Source: an uncultured Erythrobacter sp.
GTDB lineage: Bacteria > Pseudomonadota > Alphaproteobacteria > Sphingomonadales > Sphingomonadaceae
DNA: 64,000 nucleotides
Direction of reading: 5' to 3'
NCBI GenBank assembly: GCA_947500645.1
Contig: CANMSD010000001.1
Span: 558,001 to 622,000 of the forward strand
The translations under genes were made by a program, and so were the position numbers. The notes under the pieces were generated by a model. It made no database searches. It was not told the origin of the DNA and saw only the letters and a list, made by a program, of their open reading frames with translations. Of this stretch, positions 18,837-29,048 are shown one piece after another. Each line of letters begins with the position of its first letter. Position 1 is the stretch's first letter.

Positions 18837-19297
18837 TGCCGGGAATTCGTGAAACCCGCAGATTGCCATACAGCGCCGAGCAGATGTTCGATCTGGTCGC
18901 CGATGTGGCGCGCTATCGCGAGTTTCTTCCCTGGGTGGTAGCGACCCGCGTTCGCTCGAATACCGACACCGAGATGATCGCCGATATGGTGGTCGGCTTC
19001 AAATCCTTGCGCGAAAGCTTCACGTCGCGGGTCCAGAAGGACCGGCCCCGAATGATCGACGTTCACTACATGGACGGTCCGCTCAAGGATCTCGACAACA
19101 GCTGGACATTTCGCCCGACCGAGGATGGCGGGTGCGAGATCGACTTCTGTGTCGATTTCACATTCAAAAACAGGATGTTTGAAGCACTTGCTGGACAATA
19201 TTTCGACCGCGCTTTTCGCCGCATGGTAGAAGCGTTCGAGCAGCGCGCAGCGACCCTTTACGGCAGCAGCAACTCGAGCGCGACCAACGTCGCTTGA
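18836..19297 (+). CDS. RatA/COQ10-like START-domain protein
   Basis: The 153-residue protein fits the polyketide cyclase/START fold of the COQ10/RatA family: RETRRLPYSAEQMFDLVADV and YREFLPWVVATRV near the N-terminus, and DFTFKNRMFEALAGQYFDRA near the C-terminus. Relatives bind coenzyme Q and help respiration; E. coli RatA was described as a ribosome-associated toxin. A ubiquinone chaperone role is the more likely one here. It is coupled to lipA. Its last 40 bases overlap the convergent pncC gene. Confidence 0.85.
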   Translation: MPGIRETRRLPYSAEQMFDLVADVARYREFLPWVVATRVRSNTDTEMIADMVVGFKSLRESFTSRVQKDRPRMIDVHYMDGPLKDLDNSWTFRPTEDGGCEIDFCVDFTFKNRMFEALAGQYFDRAFRRMVEAFEQRAATLYGSSNSSATNVA

Positions 19298-19758
19298 TGC
19301 CGGATCGCAGCGCGGTCCTTCACATCGAAATGCTTGAGCTCACCCTCAGGTTCACCTTCGGCATTGCGGATTGCGCGCGCGAACACGACCGTGCCTACAG
19401 GCTTTAATTGCGTCCCACCGCCAGGGCCGGCGACGCCACTGATAGCCACCGCGCAATCGGCATTGGAATTCTTGAGCGCGCCCTGAGCCATAGCCCAGAC
19501 GCAGGCGATAGAGACCGCGCCGAAGGTTTCGATGATGTCCTGCGCAACGTCGAGCGCCTCCATCTTGGCTTCGTTCGAATAGGTCACGAAACCGCGATCG
19601 AGCACCGCCGATGAGCCGGGAATCTCAGTGAGGGCAGCGGCAACCAAGCCGCCTGTACAGCTCTCGGCACAGGCCAGCTTCCGACCAGCCGCCTTGTTCT
19701 CGTCGATAACCCGCTGTGCGAGAGCAATTACATCATCGGGAAGCAAGCCTTCGGTCAT
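19258..19758 (-). CDS. pncC: nicotinamide-nucleotide amidohydrolase (CinA C-terminal family)
   Basis: The 166-residue stand-alone CinA C-terminal domain deamidates nicotinamide mononucleotide to nicotinate mononucleotide. Signature segments are ACAESCTGGLVAAALTEIPG, FVTYSNEAK and AVAISGVAGPGGGT. The start ATG 19758 overlaps the stop of the upstream secreted-protein gene (ATGA). The 3' end overlaps the opposite-strand RatA-like gene by 40 bases, so both C-termini are encoded by the same DNA. Confidence 0.92.
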   Translation of the reverse strand: MTEGLLPDDVIALAQRVIDENKAAGRKLACAESCTGGLVAAALTEIPGSSAVLDRGFVTYSNEAKMEALDVAQDIIETFGAVSIACVWAMAQGALKNSNADCAVAISGVAGPGGGTQLKPVGTVVFARAIRNAEGEPEGELKHFDVKDRAAIRHQATLVALELLLP

Positions 19759-20306
19759 TCGCCATTCCACGGGCAAAGTTCAGGATTCTTAACGCCGGCC
19801 ATATCCATTATGAAAGTGACCATACCGCCCATATTCTCCGGAGGCAGCGGAGCCATCAACTCCATCCCGCGTTCGATCTTGCCGCAATCCTTAGTCTTGA
19901 TCTCTCCAACGATCATGCTGCCGAGAAGCGCGTCGATAAATGGACGCACCGTCTGTGGCGACTGACCATTCAAAACATCGGCGAGTGCAGGGATACCAGA
20001 ATTGCCCTTTGATCCCGCCTCAGCAAAGGTTGTCAGGACACGAGCTGCACCCGGCCACCTCTCCTCACTCATCGCCGCATAAGGAGCGACGAACGCATCG
20101 CCCTGCGTCGCGAAGAACCCATCGGGCGATAGCTCAGTGGAGCAAGCCGTATCGAAGGCATCGGCCATCACCGGAACAGCATAGATCACCGCATCGGTCA
20201 GATCCTGTTGCGGCACGCATGCTTGCTGGGCCTGAACGACCTGAACCTGCATCAATGCAGCGCCGACGAGCGCGCATTTTACCATCTGAGTGGGTTTGAA
20301 TTGCAT
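19755..20306 (-). CDS. secreted protein of unknown function
   Basis: The 183-residue product starts with a signal peptide (hydrophobic core about residues 10-24, cleavage near VQA-QQA). The mature part has four cysteines (CVPQQ, DTACST, KDCGK, ELCPW) that could form two disulfides. No family is recognised. It lies between ispDF and pncC with gaps of 13 bases and an ATGA overlap, so it is cotranscribed with them. Confidence 0.6.
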   Translation of the reverse strand: MQFKPTQMVKCALVGAALMQVQVVQAQQACVPQQDLTDAVIYAVPVMADAFDTACSTELSPDGFFATQGDAFVAPYAAMSEERWPGAARVLTTFAEAGSKGNSGIPALADVLNGQSPQTVRPFIDALLGSMIVGEIKTKDCGKIERGMELMAPLPPENMGGMVTFIMDMAGVKNPELCPWNGE

Positions 20307-20319
20307 GAATGAAGTCTCC

Positions 20320-21492
20320 TTACGGACGAATGGCGCTCAGGCTGACAATAGCCTGCGCTGCGATTCCTTCACCGCGCCCGGTGAAGCCGAGTCGCTCCGT
20401 CGTTGTAGCCTTGATGCTGATTGCATCAGTTGAAAGGCCGATCATAGCGGACACTGCCTCTCTCATTGATGAACGATGTGGGCCGATCTTGGGTGCCTCG
20501 CAAATGATAGTGAGGTCGATATTGCCCAGCGCGTACCCCGCCTCGTCGGCCAGTTTCACCGCGTGTTCGAGAAATTGTGCCGATCGCGCGCCGCGCCATT
20601 GCGGATCGCTAGGCGGGAAATGCGTACCGATATCGCCGTCGCCAATGCCGCCGAGCACCGCATCCGTGATCGCATGCAGCGCGACGTCGGCATCGCTATG
20701 GCCCGAAAGCCCTTTATCATGAGGTATTTGCACGCCGCATAGCCAGAGTTCTTCACCCTCGACCAAGCGGTGTACGTCGAATCCCTGCCCGATCCGGAAC
20801 TGTGCTTGCTGCTCGGTCACAAAATCCTCCGCAAAAGTAACCTTCTTCAGCCGCTCATCGCCTTGCACCAGTGCAATTGCGCCTCCTTTTTGTGCAAGCA
20901 CTTGCGCATCATCCCCGGCATCGGGCTCGCCTGCCCAATTTTTGTGCGCACTCAGTATCTCTGCGTATCGGAAGGCTTGCGGAGTTTGAACCCGGCGTAG
21001 CACCTCTCGTTCGGCCTTCCCCCCCATCGTGCCGTCCTTTTGGGCAATGGCTAGACTGTCGACCACGGGCAGCACAGGGATGGCGCCAGAATGGGCAGAT
21101 AGCGCGCCTAGCAAACGATCAATCACGCTCTGCGGCAGGTCTGGGCGTGCGGCATCGTGAATCAGGACCGTTTGCGGCGCCTGTTCGCGCAAAGCCTCAA
21201 GCCCGTTTGCAACGGATTGCTGCCGTGTTCGCCCACCTTGAACGAATTTGACCCCTTCAATGCCCGCAAGTGCCCGCTCGGCGAGATCTTGTGTATCCGA
21301 AGCAAGAACCACAAGGATAGGGTTCGAACCCGCATCGGCCAAGGCTTCAACTGAGTGTCGAATCAATGGCTTGCCACGCCATTCGCGGAATTGTTTAGGT
21401 CTTTCACCACCCGCGCGCAGCCCTTTGCCGGCAGCGACCACGATCGCAGCGAAAGAAACGGGCTGGGGGGAGGGGTTGGAAGTGTCCGCCAT
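20320..21492 (-). CDS. ispDF: bifunctional IspD/IspF enzyme of the MEP isoprenoid pathway
   Basis: This 390-residue fusion joins 2-C-methyl-D-erythritol 4-phosphate cytidylyltransferase ([20 protein letters not shown] near residues 14-33) to 2-C-methyl-D-erythritol 2,4-cyclodiphosphate synthase ([30 protein letters not shown], with the Asp/His zinc ligands). It performs the third and fifth steps of isoprenoid precursor synthesis. Such fusions are common in alphaproteobacteria. Start ATG 21492 leaves the IspD nucleotide motif near the N-terminus; the frame stays open further upstream to 21690, inside dusB-side DNA, and that extension is unlikely. Confidence 0.94.
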   Translation of the reverse strand: MADTSNPSPQPVSFAAIVVAAGKGLRAGGERPKQFREWRGKPLIRHSVEALADAGSNPILVVLASDTQDLAERALAGIEGVKFVQGGRTRQQSVANGLEALREQAPQTVLIHDAARPDLPQSVIDRLLGALSAHSGAIPVLPVVDSLAIAQKDGTMGGKAEREVLRRVQTPQAFRYAEILSAHKNWAGEPDAGDDAQVLAQKGGAIALVQGDERLKKVTFAEDFVTEQQAQFRIGQGFDVHRLVEGEELWLCGVQIPHDKGLSGHSDADVALHAITDAVLGGIGDGDIGTHFPPSDPQWRGARSAQFLEHAVKLADEAGYALGNIDLTIICEAPKIGPHRSSMREAVSAMIGLSTDAISIKATTTERLGFTGRGEGIAAQAIVSLSAIRP

Positions 21493-21574
21493 AAGGTTCC
21501 CAGCGCGCTTAAGGTCTGGACGGATTTTGCGCAATCCACTATGCGCTGCCCAAAATTTAGGCACAATACAGACA

Positions 21575-22591
21575 ATGACTTCGCTTCCCTCTCCTCCTGC
21601 GTGCAAGCCAATCGACATCGGTCCCGTGCGGATCGACAGCCCCGTGCTGCTTGCACCGATGACCGGCGTTACCGATATGCCTTTCCGCACCTTGGTGCGC
21701 CGTTATGGCTCCGGTCTGAATGTGACGGAGATGATCGCCAGTCAGGCGGCCATTCGCGAAACGCGCCAGTCGATCCAGAAGGCCGCTTGGGATCCGATCG
21801 AGGAGCCGGTCTCGATGCAGCTGGTTGGCTGCGATCCGGAGAGCATGGGTGAGGCCGCAAAGCTTAACGAGGATCGCGGTGCCTCGATCATCGACATCAA
21901 TTTCGGCTGCCCGGTGCGCAAAGTTACCAATGGTATGGCCGGAAGCGCACTCATGCGCGAAGTTCCTCTCGCGACCGAGCTGATGAAGGCGACGGTCAAT
22001 GCCGTGGGTGTGCCGGTGACGGTCAAGATGCGGATGGGCTGGGACCATGACAGCCTCAACGCACCCGAAATGGCCCGAATTGCCGAGGATCTCGGGGTCA
22101 AGATGATCACTGTCCATGGTCGCACCCGTAATCAGATGTATAAGGGTAGCGCCGACTGGTCTTTCATCCGCAAGGTTAAAGAGGCCGTCTCGATCCCCGT
22201 TATCGTCAATGGCGACATTTGCGGTATCGCCGATGCTGCAAAAGCACTGGAGCAATCGGGTGCCGACGGTTTGATGATCGGGCGCGGTGCCTATGGCAAG
22301 CCGTGGCTGCTCGGCCAGGTCATGCATTGGTGGCGCAATGGCGAAATGCTCAACAGCCCCAGCTTTGACGAGCAATACGAAACGCTTGTCGAGCATTATC
22401 AGCGTATGCTCGATCACTATGGCCGCGAGGTCGGCACCAAGATCGCGCGCAAGCATATCGGCTGGTACACGAAGGGCATGCATGGCTCGGCCGAATTTCG
22501 GAACAAAGCCAATTTCATTGACGATCCCGAGCAAGTGCTGGGCGAGATCGAGCGGTTCTACGAACCATTCCTGCGTCGCCGCGCAGCATGA
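21575..22591 (+). CDS. dusB: tRNA-dihydrouridine synthase, NifR3/DusB type
   Basis: This 338-residue flavoenzyme reduces uridines in the tRNA D-loop. Motifs include [40 protein letters not shown] (catalytic cysteine) and [15 protein letters not shown]. In alphaproteobacteria this gene, historically nifR3, precedes ntrB, as it does here with an ATGA overlap. Start ATG 21575 lies 82 bp from the divergent ispDF start; the open frame extends to 21248, but that stretch is antisense to ispDF. Confidence 0.95.
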   Translation: MTSLPSPPACKPIDIGPVRIDSPVLLAPMTGVTDMPFRTLVRRYGSGLNVTEMIASQAAIRETRQSIQKAAWDPIEEPVSMQLVGCDPESMGEAAKLNEDRGASIIDINFGCPVRKVTNGMAGSALMREVPLATELMKATVNAVGVPVTVKMRMGWDHDSLNAPEMARIAEDLGVKMITVHGRTRNQMYKGSADWSFIRKVKEAVSIPVIVNGDICGIADAAKALEQSGADGLMIGRGAYGKPWLLGQVMHWWRNGEMLNSPSFDEQYETLVEHYQRMLDHYGREVGTKIARKHIGWYTKGMHGSAEFRNKANFIDDPEQVLGEIERFYEPFLRRRAA

Positions 22592-23712
22592 CGATTGCCG
22601 GCGAGCGGCCTGTGCCAGCGTCCGAGAACTCTGCCGCGCCAAAGCCCGACGCAGCGGCGCAAATCGGCGGACTCATCTTTGCTGTGCTTTTGATTGATCC
22701 CGACCTGCGGATCGTCGAAGCCAATCACGCCGCGGAAAACCTGCTAGGTCAAAGCGCGAAGCGGCTGGTCGGTCGCTCGGTTCGAGACGTGGCTGAATTG
22801 CTCGATCAACGCGTGCTCGAACGATTTGCGAATTCGGAAGCAGCAGTGGTCGCGCGAGACGTCGGCCTGCGCATCAACAGCAAAGAGCAGCGCGTAAACC
22901 TCACCATATCGCCGCTGGTCAATCACACCGGCTGGCGGGTCGTGACGCTGTCTGAAAGCGCCCGCGACGATAGTGGTTCCGATGAACAAGGCGATGTTAC
23001 GTTGGGTGCGCCTTCAATCCTCGCGCATGAGATCAAGAACCCGCTGTCCGCCATTCGTGGGGCAGGGCAGCTTGCAGAACGCAAGCTGGCCGACACAGAC
23101 AAGCCGCTTGCGCGCATGATCACCGACGAGGTCGATCGCATCGCCCGCCTTATCGACCGGATGCAGGAGCTGGGAAGCACTCAGACAGAACCTGTTGCGC
23201 CGTGCAATCCCCATGAGGCGATCCGTTCGGCCATTGCAACCGTACGCGCTGCGGGAGCAAATCGCGTCGAGATCTGCGAAGAGTTTGACCCTTCGCTACC
23301 CGCAGTGCTGGCGAACCGCGATGCGCTGGAACAGGTGCTGATCAATCTGATTTCCAACGCGCGTGACGCAGCGGAAGGAAGCGACGATCCCAGGATTACC
23401 GTGCAAACTCGCTTTGTCAGCGGCCTTGCCTTCAACGCCATCCGCATGGGGCGGCGCGTTCGTTTACCGATCGAAATCACAGTCAGCGACACCGGACCCG
23501 GTATCGACGAAGCGCTGCGCGATCATGTGTTCGAACCCTTTGTTTCCTCCAAGAAGTCAGGACAGGGGCTGGGCCTCGCGCTCGTACGCAAGCTCGTTCG
23601 CGATATGGAGGGACGGATCAGCCACGAACGAGATACTCGCGCCAATCTCACACATTTCCGGCTGCATTTGCGGATCGCCGACAAGGCATCTCTCGCAGGA
23701 TCAAACGCATGA
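22588..23712 (+). CDS. ntrB: nitrogen regulation sensor histidine kinase NtrB
   Basis: This 374-residue cytoplasmic kinase has an N-terminal PAS domain (about 25-120), the phosphorylated His147 in [20 protein letters not shown], and a C-terminal ATPase domain ([42 protein letters not shown]). NtrB phosphorylates NtrC under nitrogen limitation, under PII control. It overlaps dusB and ntrC by ATGA on both sides, forming the classic dusB-ntrB-ntrC operon. Confidence 0.95.
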   Translation: MTIAGERPVPASENSAAPKPDAAAQIGGLIFAVLLIDPDLRIVEANHAAENLLGQSAKRLVGRSVRDVAELLDQRVLERFANSEAAVVARDVGLRINSKEQRVNLTISPLVNHTGWRVVTLSESARDDSGSDEQGDVTLGAPSILAHEIKNPLSAIRGAGQLAERKLADTDKPLARMITDEVDRIARLIDRMQELGSTQTEPVAPCNPHEAIRSAIATVRAAGANRVEICEEFDPSLPAVLANRDALEQVLINLISNARDAAEGSDDPRITVQTRFVSGLAFNAIRMGRRVRLPIEITVSDTGPGIDEALRDHVFEPFVSSKKSGQGLGLALVRKLVRDMEGRISHERDTRANLTHFRLHLRIADKASLAGSNA

Positions 23713-25121
23713 GCGGTAAAATCCTGCTGGTCGAAGATGACAGCGCCATCGCGACCGTCATCATTGCTGCGCTCGAAGACGATGGCTTCACTATCGATCG
23801 CTGCAGCAGCATTGCCGCGCGCAACAGGTTGCTCGACGCAGATGCTTACGATGTGATGCTGACCGACGTCATGCTGGAAGACGGCGATGGCCTGGCCAGC
23901 ATGGATGATGCCAAGGCCCGCGCGCCAGAAATGCCGGTAATCGTCCTGTCCGCTCAGAACACACTCGATACGGCGGTGCGCGCGAGCGACAAGGACGCGT
24001 TCGAATATTTCCCCAAACCATTCGACCTCGATGAGCTAGTGCAAGCGGTTCGCCAGGCCGCCGGGCAAGGGAGCCGAGCAACAGCTGCACCAGAGGCCGA
24101 AGGCGATGGTATGCCGCTGGTTGGCCGTAGCCAGGCGATGCAGGGCGTCTATCGAATGATCACGCGCGTGCTGCGCAACGACCTGACCGTGCTAGTGACC
24201 GGCGAGAGCGGCACCGGCAAGGAATTGGTTGCGGAAGCAATCCACGAGCTGGGCTCGCGGCGTACCGGACCGTTTGTGGCCGTGAACGCTGGCGCTATTC
24301 CGGCTGACCTCATTGAGAGCGAGTTGTTCGGTCACGAGAAGGGCGCGTTCACCGGTGCAATCGCTCAAGCGATCGGCAAGTTCGAGCAAGCCAATGGCGG
24401 AACTCTGTTCCTCGACGAAATCGGCGACATGCCGGCAGAGGCGCAAACCCGGCTACTGAGGGCACTCCAATCAGGCCAAATCCGGCGAGTTGGTGGAAGG
24501 CAGGAAATCGCGGTCGACGTGCGAATCATTGCAGCGACCAATCGCAACCTCGCGCCAATGATTGCCGCGGGAGATTTTCGCGAAGACCTGTTCTACCGCC
24601 TCAATGTCGTGCCGATTGAGCTCCCGCCACTGCGCGAACGCCGCGAAGACATTGACGTGCTTTCACAGCACTTTCTTGCTCAAGCGGCGGAAGACGGCTT
24701 GCCACGCCGCCAACTGAGCGCAGATGCGGTCGAATTGCTCGAAGCCCGCAACTGGCGCGGCAATGTTCGCGAGCTTCGCAATGTGATCTACCGGCTTGCC
24801 TTAATGGCCCGCGACGATCTGATCGACGGTGCCAGTCTGAGCGACATCATCGGCACAGAAACCAAGCCGGGAGGTGAGGGCGATGCCAATGGCTTTGCCG
24901 GTGCGCTCGACCAATGGCTGGCGGAGAACAGTCCGCAATCGGGGGCGCTTTATCACAGCGCACTGGCCGCTTTCGAGAAGCCCCTGATCGAACACGCGCT
25001 GTCCGAAACGGGCGGCAATCAGCTGCGTGCATCAAAGCTGCTCGGGATCAACCGCAACACTTTGCGCAAGCGGATTGGCGATCTCGACATAGAGCCTGAT
25101 CGCTTCACCAGACCGGTTTAA
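23709..25121 (+). CDS. ntrC: sigma-54-dependent nitrogen response regulator NtrC
   Basis: This 470-residue regulator has a receiver domain with phosphoacceptor Asp53 (VMLTDVMLEDGDG), an AAA+ domain with Walker A GESGTGKE (165-172), an intact sigma-54 loop GAFTGA (212-217) and GGTLFLDEIGDMP, and a C-terminal Fis-type helix-turn-helix (LLGINRNTLRKRI). It activates nitrogen assimilation promoters with RpoN. The intact GAFTGA contrasts with the neighbouring NtrX. Confidence 0.96.
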   Translation: MSGKILLVEDDSAIATVIIAALEDDGFTIDRCSSIAARNRLLDADAYDVMLTDVMLEDGDGLASMDDAKARAPEMPVIVLSAQNTLDTAVRASDKDAFEYFPKPFDLDELVQAVRQAAGQGSRATAAPEAEGDGMPLVGRSQAMQGVYRMITRVLRNDLTVLVTGESGTGKELVAEAIHELGSRRTGPFVAVNAGAIPADLIESELFGHEKGAFTGAIAQAIGKFEQANGGTLFLDEIGDMPAEAQTRLLRALQSGQIRRVGGRQEIAVDVRIIAATNRNLAPMIAAGDFREDLFYRLNVVPIELPPLRERREDIDVLSQHFLAQAAEDGLPRRQLSADAVELLEARNWRGNVRELRNVIYRLALMARDDLIDGASLSDIIGTETKPGGEGDANGFAGALDQWLAENSPQSGALYHSALAAFEKPLIEHALSETGGNQLRASKLLGINRNTLRKRIGDLDIEPDRFTRPV

Positions 25122-25180
25122 CGCAAGCGCCACACTTTAGGCTTGCATTTAGGCAACACCAGCGTTGTAAACTGGCAACG

Positions 25181-27406
25181 ATGGAGACGGCTCTGGCACC
25201 CTCTGCAAAGCGCTCGCCCCGCTGGTGGCGGCGATTTGTCGTCAGTTCCAGGCGTGCAAACCTGTTCCGGCTGCTTGAGATACTCTCGGCGATCGCCTTG
25301 ATCGCCGCGCTTTGGGCAACGTGGTACGCCTTTTCCACGGCACCGGGCGAGGGGGATTTGCTGCCCAGCATGCAGGTTTCGATCCTGCTAATGGCAACAT
25401 TGGTGCCGGCGATGGCACTGCTCGTCCTGATCGGGCGCAGGCTTGCACTCAGGAGAGCAGCGGGAAGCACAGCACGGCTTCACGTCCGCCTCGTCTTTTT
25501 CTTTTCGCTCATCGCCGCCATCCCGACACTGCTCGTGGCCGGGTTTGCCGCATTCCTGTTCCAGTCGGGCGTCGATTTCTGGTTTAGCGACAATTCGCGC
25601 GGACTGATCGAAAACGCCAACGAACTCGCTCAGAGCTATTATGACGAGAACCAGCGCGATGTTCAGGACGAGACCATCACGATGGCGAGCGACATGCGCT
25701 TCATTCTGGAGCGAATCGCGCTGACCGATGACGGTTTTGCGGATCTCTATGCATATCAGGCTCAGGCCCGTCAGATTTCCGAAAGCGCCATTCTTCAACG
25801 TGTTGAAGACGGCAGTTTGCGTACGGCCGCCATTCTCAACTTGATGGAAGACAATGCCTCGCTGGAATTTAGCGAAGCCGCTCTGCCGGAACTTATGGCT
25901 GGCGAATTGGTCGTCGTGGAAGGCAGTCCGGAACGTATAGCCGCGCTTGCGCCTATCGATCGAGAAAGCGGTATCTTCCTGTATAATGCGCGCAACACAG
26001 AGGCCGCATCGTTCAATTCATGGTCGCGCGCGCAGTCGATCTCCTCAAGCTACGACGCGCTGACGAAAAGCGCGCGAACACTGCAGTTGCGCTTCAACAT
26101 GGCGCTGGTTGCGGTCAGCCTGCTGTTGGTGGGCCTTGCGATCTGGTTCGCCTTGCGGTTTGCCGATCGACAGGTCGAACCACTCACCGATCTTGTCGGC
26201 GCAGCCCGCAAAGTGGGGCAGGGCAATTTCGCGTTGCGGGTGGAAGGACGCACAGGCGCCGATGAAATCGGCCTGCTCAACCGTGCATTCAACCGAATGA
26301 CTGCGCAGTTGGAAAAACAGACCGACGATCTGATCAACGCCAACCGCCAAATCGACGATCGCCGCATGTTCACGGAAGCGGTGCTGGAATCGGTCACTGC
26401 AGGGGTGATCTCGGTCGATGACGAGAGCCGCGTGATGCTGATGAACAGCTCTGCCCAGGCCTTTCTAGCAGAAGATGAAGAGACAGACCTCGTCGGCAGC
26501 TCGCTCAGCGAATTGTCGCCAGAGATTTGCTCGATGGTTGAAGCAGGGCAGGAACGCGGCATTGTCACTCATGCAAAAGGTGCAGAGTTGCTGACGCTCG
26601 CGGTCAAAATCGCGCCGGGCACTCGAGGTCACGTGATCACATTCGAGGATATCACCCGGCAATTGCTCGACCAGCGTCAAGCCGCATGGTCGGATGTCGC
26701 GCGCCGGATTGCGCATGAAATCAAGAATCCGCTCACTCCGATTCAGCTGGCAACCGAACGCTTGAAGCGTCGCTATCGCAAGCAGATCGACAGCGATGGC
26801 GAGCTGTTTGACGAGTTGACCAACACGATCGTCCGTCAGGTCGGTGATTTGCGCAAGATGGTTGACGAGTTCTCGAGCTTCGCGCGCCTGCCAAAACCGG
26901 TGTTCCGCAATGAAGACGCGCTCGATCTCGTACGGCAATCGCTGTTCCTGCAAGAGGTTGCACATCCTCAGGTCAATTTCACGCTTTCGCATGAGGGACT
27001 TTTCAGTGGCGATGAGAGCCACAAGATCATCAGTTGTGACCGCCACCAGGTCGGGCAGGCGATGACCAATGTGCTCAAAAATGCCGTCGAAGCGGTCGAA
27101 GCACGAATTCTCGACGAAGAGCCCGATTTTCGGGGAAGCGTCACAGTCGAAATGTCTGCCGACGAAGAAATGCTGACCATTGCGGTCGAGGATAATGGCA
27201 TCGGTTTGCCGCAAGAACGCGAGCGGATCACCGAACCGTATATGACCACGCGCGAGAAGGGCACCGGCCTTGGCCTCGCGATCGTCAACAAGATCGTCGA
27301 CGAGCATGGCGGCGACATGAGCTTCGCTGCTGCGGAGAGCGGCGGAACGCGGGTGCTCCTGCGCTTTGCCCGCGACCCGCAAACCGCAGAAAGCGAACCG
27401 GCATGA
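25181..27406 (+). CDS. ntrY: membrane sensor histidine kinase NtrY
   Basis: The 741-residue kinase has three N-terminal membrane helices (roughly 30-50, 65-85, 98-125), a large periplasmic segment, a fourth helix (about 303-325), a HAMP domain, a PAS domain (about 390-490) and a kinase core with [20 protein letters not shown] as the H-box and EDNGIGLPQE and GTGLGLAIVNKIV in the ATPase domain. NtrY/NtrX respond to nitrogen or redox state in alphaproteobacteria. A 59-bp gap separates it from ntrC and 61 bp from ntrX. Confidence 0.95.
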   Translation: METALAPSAKRSPRWWRRFVVSSRRANLFRLLEILSAIALIAALWATWYAFSTAPGEGDLLPSMQVSILLMATLVPAMALLVLIGRRLALRRAAGSTARLHVRLVFFFSLIAAIPTLLVAGFAAFLFQSGVDFWFSDNSRGLIENANELAQSYYDENQRDVQDETITMASDMRFILERIALTDDGFADLYAYQAQARQISESAILQRVEDGSLRTAAILNLMEDNASLEFSEAALPELMAGELVVVEGSPERIAALAPIDRESGIFLYNARNTEAASFNSWSRAQSISSSYDALTKSARTLQLRFNMALVAVSLLLVGLAIWFALRFADRQVEPLTDLVGAARKVGQGNFALRVEGRTGADEIGLLNRAFNRMTAQLEKQTDDLINANRQIDDRRMFTEAVLESVTAGVISVDDESRVMLMNSSAQAFLAEDEETDLVGSSLSELSPEICSMVEAGQERGIVTHAKGAELLTLAVKIAPGTRGHVITFEDITRQLLDQRQAAWSDVARRIAHEIKNPLTPIQLATERLKRRYRKQIDSDGELFDELTNTIVRQVGDLRKMVDEFSSFARLPKPVFRNEDALDLVRQSLFLQEVAHPQVNFTLSHEGLFSGDESHKIISCDRHQVGQAMTNVLKNAVEAVEARILDEEPDFRGSVTVEMSADEEMLTIAVEDNGIGLPQERERITEPYMTTREKGTGLGLAIVNKIVDEHGGDMSFAAAESGGTRVLLRFARDPQTAESEPA

Positions 27407-27467
27407 TCCGCACGCGCTCGATTCGCCCCCTAACGAACCCCCAAATTACCCTCAGGAGAGGCCAATA

Positions 27468-28856
27468 ATGGCTATTGAGATCCTCGTTGTTGATGACGAA
27501 CGCGATATTCGTGATCTGGTGTCCGGCGTGCTCGGAGACGAAGGCTACGAATGCCGCACCGCCGCCGATAGCACCAGCGCGCTTGCCGCAATCGATGAAC
27601 GCCGCCCAAGCCTTGTCCTGCTCGACGTCTGGCTCCACGGCAGCGAGATGGATGGGCTGGAGCTGCTCGATGCGATCAAGCTGCGAGAACCGGACCTGCC
27701 AGTCATTATCTTCTCGGGCCACGGCAACATCGACACGGCCGTTTCAGCGGTAAGCCGCGGGGCGATGGACTTTATCGAAAAGCCATTCGAAGCCGAGCGC
27801 TTGCTGTTGCTGGTGGAACGCGCGACGGAAACCGAACGCCTGCGGCGTGAGAATTCGCGGCTGCGCGAAGGGACCGTTGAAAGCGGCGAATTCACAGGCA
27901 ATTCCTCGGCGATCAACGGAGTCCGCGCCACCCTGAAACGTGTGGCCAACACCGGCAGCCGGGTGCTTATCACCGGCCCAGCGGGTGCAGGCAAGGAAGT
28001 AGCAGCACGCCTGCTTCACGCTTGGAGCCCGCGCGCCGAAAACGCATTCGTCACGGTTAATTCTGCGCGCATCACATCCGATCGGTTTGAACAGGAGCTT
28101 TTCGGCGAAGAAGCTGACGGAAAACAGGTCCGCCAGGGACTACTTGAGCTGGCCGACGGCGGGACGCTATTCCTCGACGAAGTGGCGGACATGCCCATGT
28201 CGACGCAAGCGCGCATCCTGCGCGTACTGACCGAGCAAAGCTTTGTGAGGGTAGGGGGCACGCGCCAGATCGGCGTGGATGTCCGCGTCGTTTCGGCGTC
28301 CTCGCGCGATCTCGCGCAGGAGATGGAAGAGAAGCGCTTCCGCGAGGATCTGTTTTATCGCCTCAATGTCGTGCCGGTAGAGATACCGTCGCTTTCCGAA
28401 AGGCGCGACGACATCCCCGCGCTTGCCGAGCACTTCTTTACTCGCTTCTCGACCAATCAGGGTATTGCTCCGCCCGAGATCTCCGAAGAGGCGATGGGCG
28501 CGCTGCAGGCCTATGATTGGCCAGGCAATGTGCGGCAATTGCGCAATGTCGTGGAGCGCACAATCATCATGACACCGCGTGAGAAACTGAAATTGGTCGA
28601 ACCCGAGATGCTCCCATCTGAGATCACTGGCGGCGAGTTCGCTTCGTCCGGGCAAGGCTTTTCGGCGATGATGGGTGTGCCGCTGCGTGAGGCTCGCGAG
28701 AGCTTTGAGCGCGAATATCTGACCATTCAGATCCGCCGCTTTTCCGGAAATATCTCAAAAACGGCAACTTTTATCGGCATGGAACGCTCTGCGTTGCACC
28801 GCAAGTTGAAGCTATTGGGAATGGCCGACAGGCGCGAAACAGCGCGCAAAAGCTAG
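27468..28856 (+). CDS. ntrX: response regulator NtrX with a degenerate sigma-54 loop
   Basis: This 462-residue NtrC-family regulator has a receiver (Asp53 in LLDVWLHGSEMDG), an AAA+ domain with Walker A GPAGAGKE (170-177) and GGTLFLDEVADM, and a C-terminal helix-turn-helix (FIGMERSALHRKLKLLG). Where NtrC has GAFTGA, this protein reads LFGEEADGKQVRQGLLELAD (211-230), so the sigma-54 contact loop is missing. It therefore probably acts without sigma-54, as reported for some alphaproteobacterial NtrX proteins. Start ATG 27468 follows AGGAGAGG; the frame is open upstream into ntrY. Confidence 0.94.
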   Translation: MAIEILVVDDERDIRDLVSGVLGDEGYECRTAADSTSALAAIDERRPSLVLLDVWLHGSEMDGLELLDAIKLREPDLPVIIFSGHGNIDTAVSAVSRGAMDFIEKPFEAERLLLLVERATETERLRRENSRLREGTVESGEFTGNSSAINGVRATLKRVANTGSRVLITGPAGAGKEVAARLLHAWSPRAENAFVTVNSARITSDRFEQELFGEEADGKQVRQGLLELADGGTLFLDEVADMPMSTQARILRVLTEQSFVRVGGTRQIGVDVRVVSASSRDLAQEMEEKRFREDLFYRLNVVPVEIPSLSERRDDIPALAEHFFTRFSTNQGIAPPEISEEAMGALQAYDWPGNVRQLRNVVERTIIMTPREKLKLVEPEMLPSEITGGEFASSGQGFSAMMGVPLREARESFEREYLTIQIRRFSGNISKTATFIGMERSALHRKLKLLGMADRRETARKS

Positions 28857-28873
28857 GGTTTTCGCAACCTAGC
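28852..28873 (+). other. hairpin straddling the ntrX stop codon
   Basis: GCTAGG (28852-28857) pairs with CCTAGC (28868-28873) across a 10-nt loop. It includes the ntrX TAG stop. There is no U-run, so it is not a canonical terminator; it may be a weak 3' structure protecting the mRNA end. Confidence 0.35.
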
Positions 28874-29048
28874 GCTCCTGCACCAGCGTGCTCCGCGCCG
28901 CTGACGCAAAAATTGCACAAAAATCAAGCATTGCCCGCAGTGACGGCAATCGCCATGTTGTGTTCTAGCGGCACAGGGACGGGTGGGCTGTCCTTGGCCA
29001 GATTGCGGACCGCAAAAGCGGCCGCCAAAAAAATATAGGAGCATTCAA

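Noticed and set aside
25122-25180. Sigma-54 promoter ahead of ntrY
   Set aside because: No GG-N10-GC core with TTGCA-like spacing is visible in the 59-bp gap.
28852-28873. Rho-independent terminator of ntrX
   Set aside because: The stem has no U-run after it and is only 6 bp.
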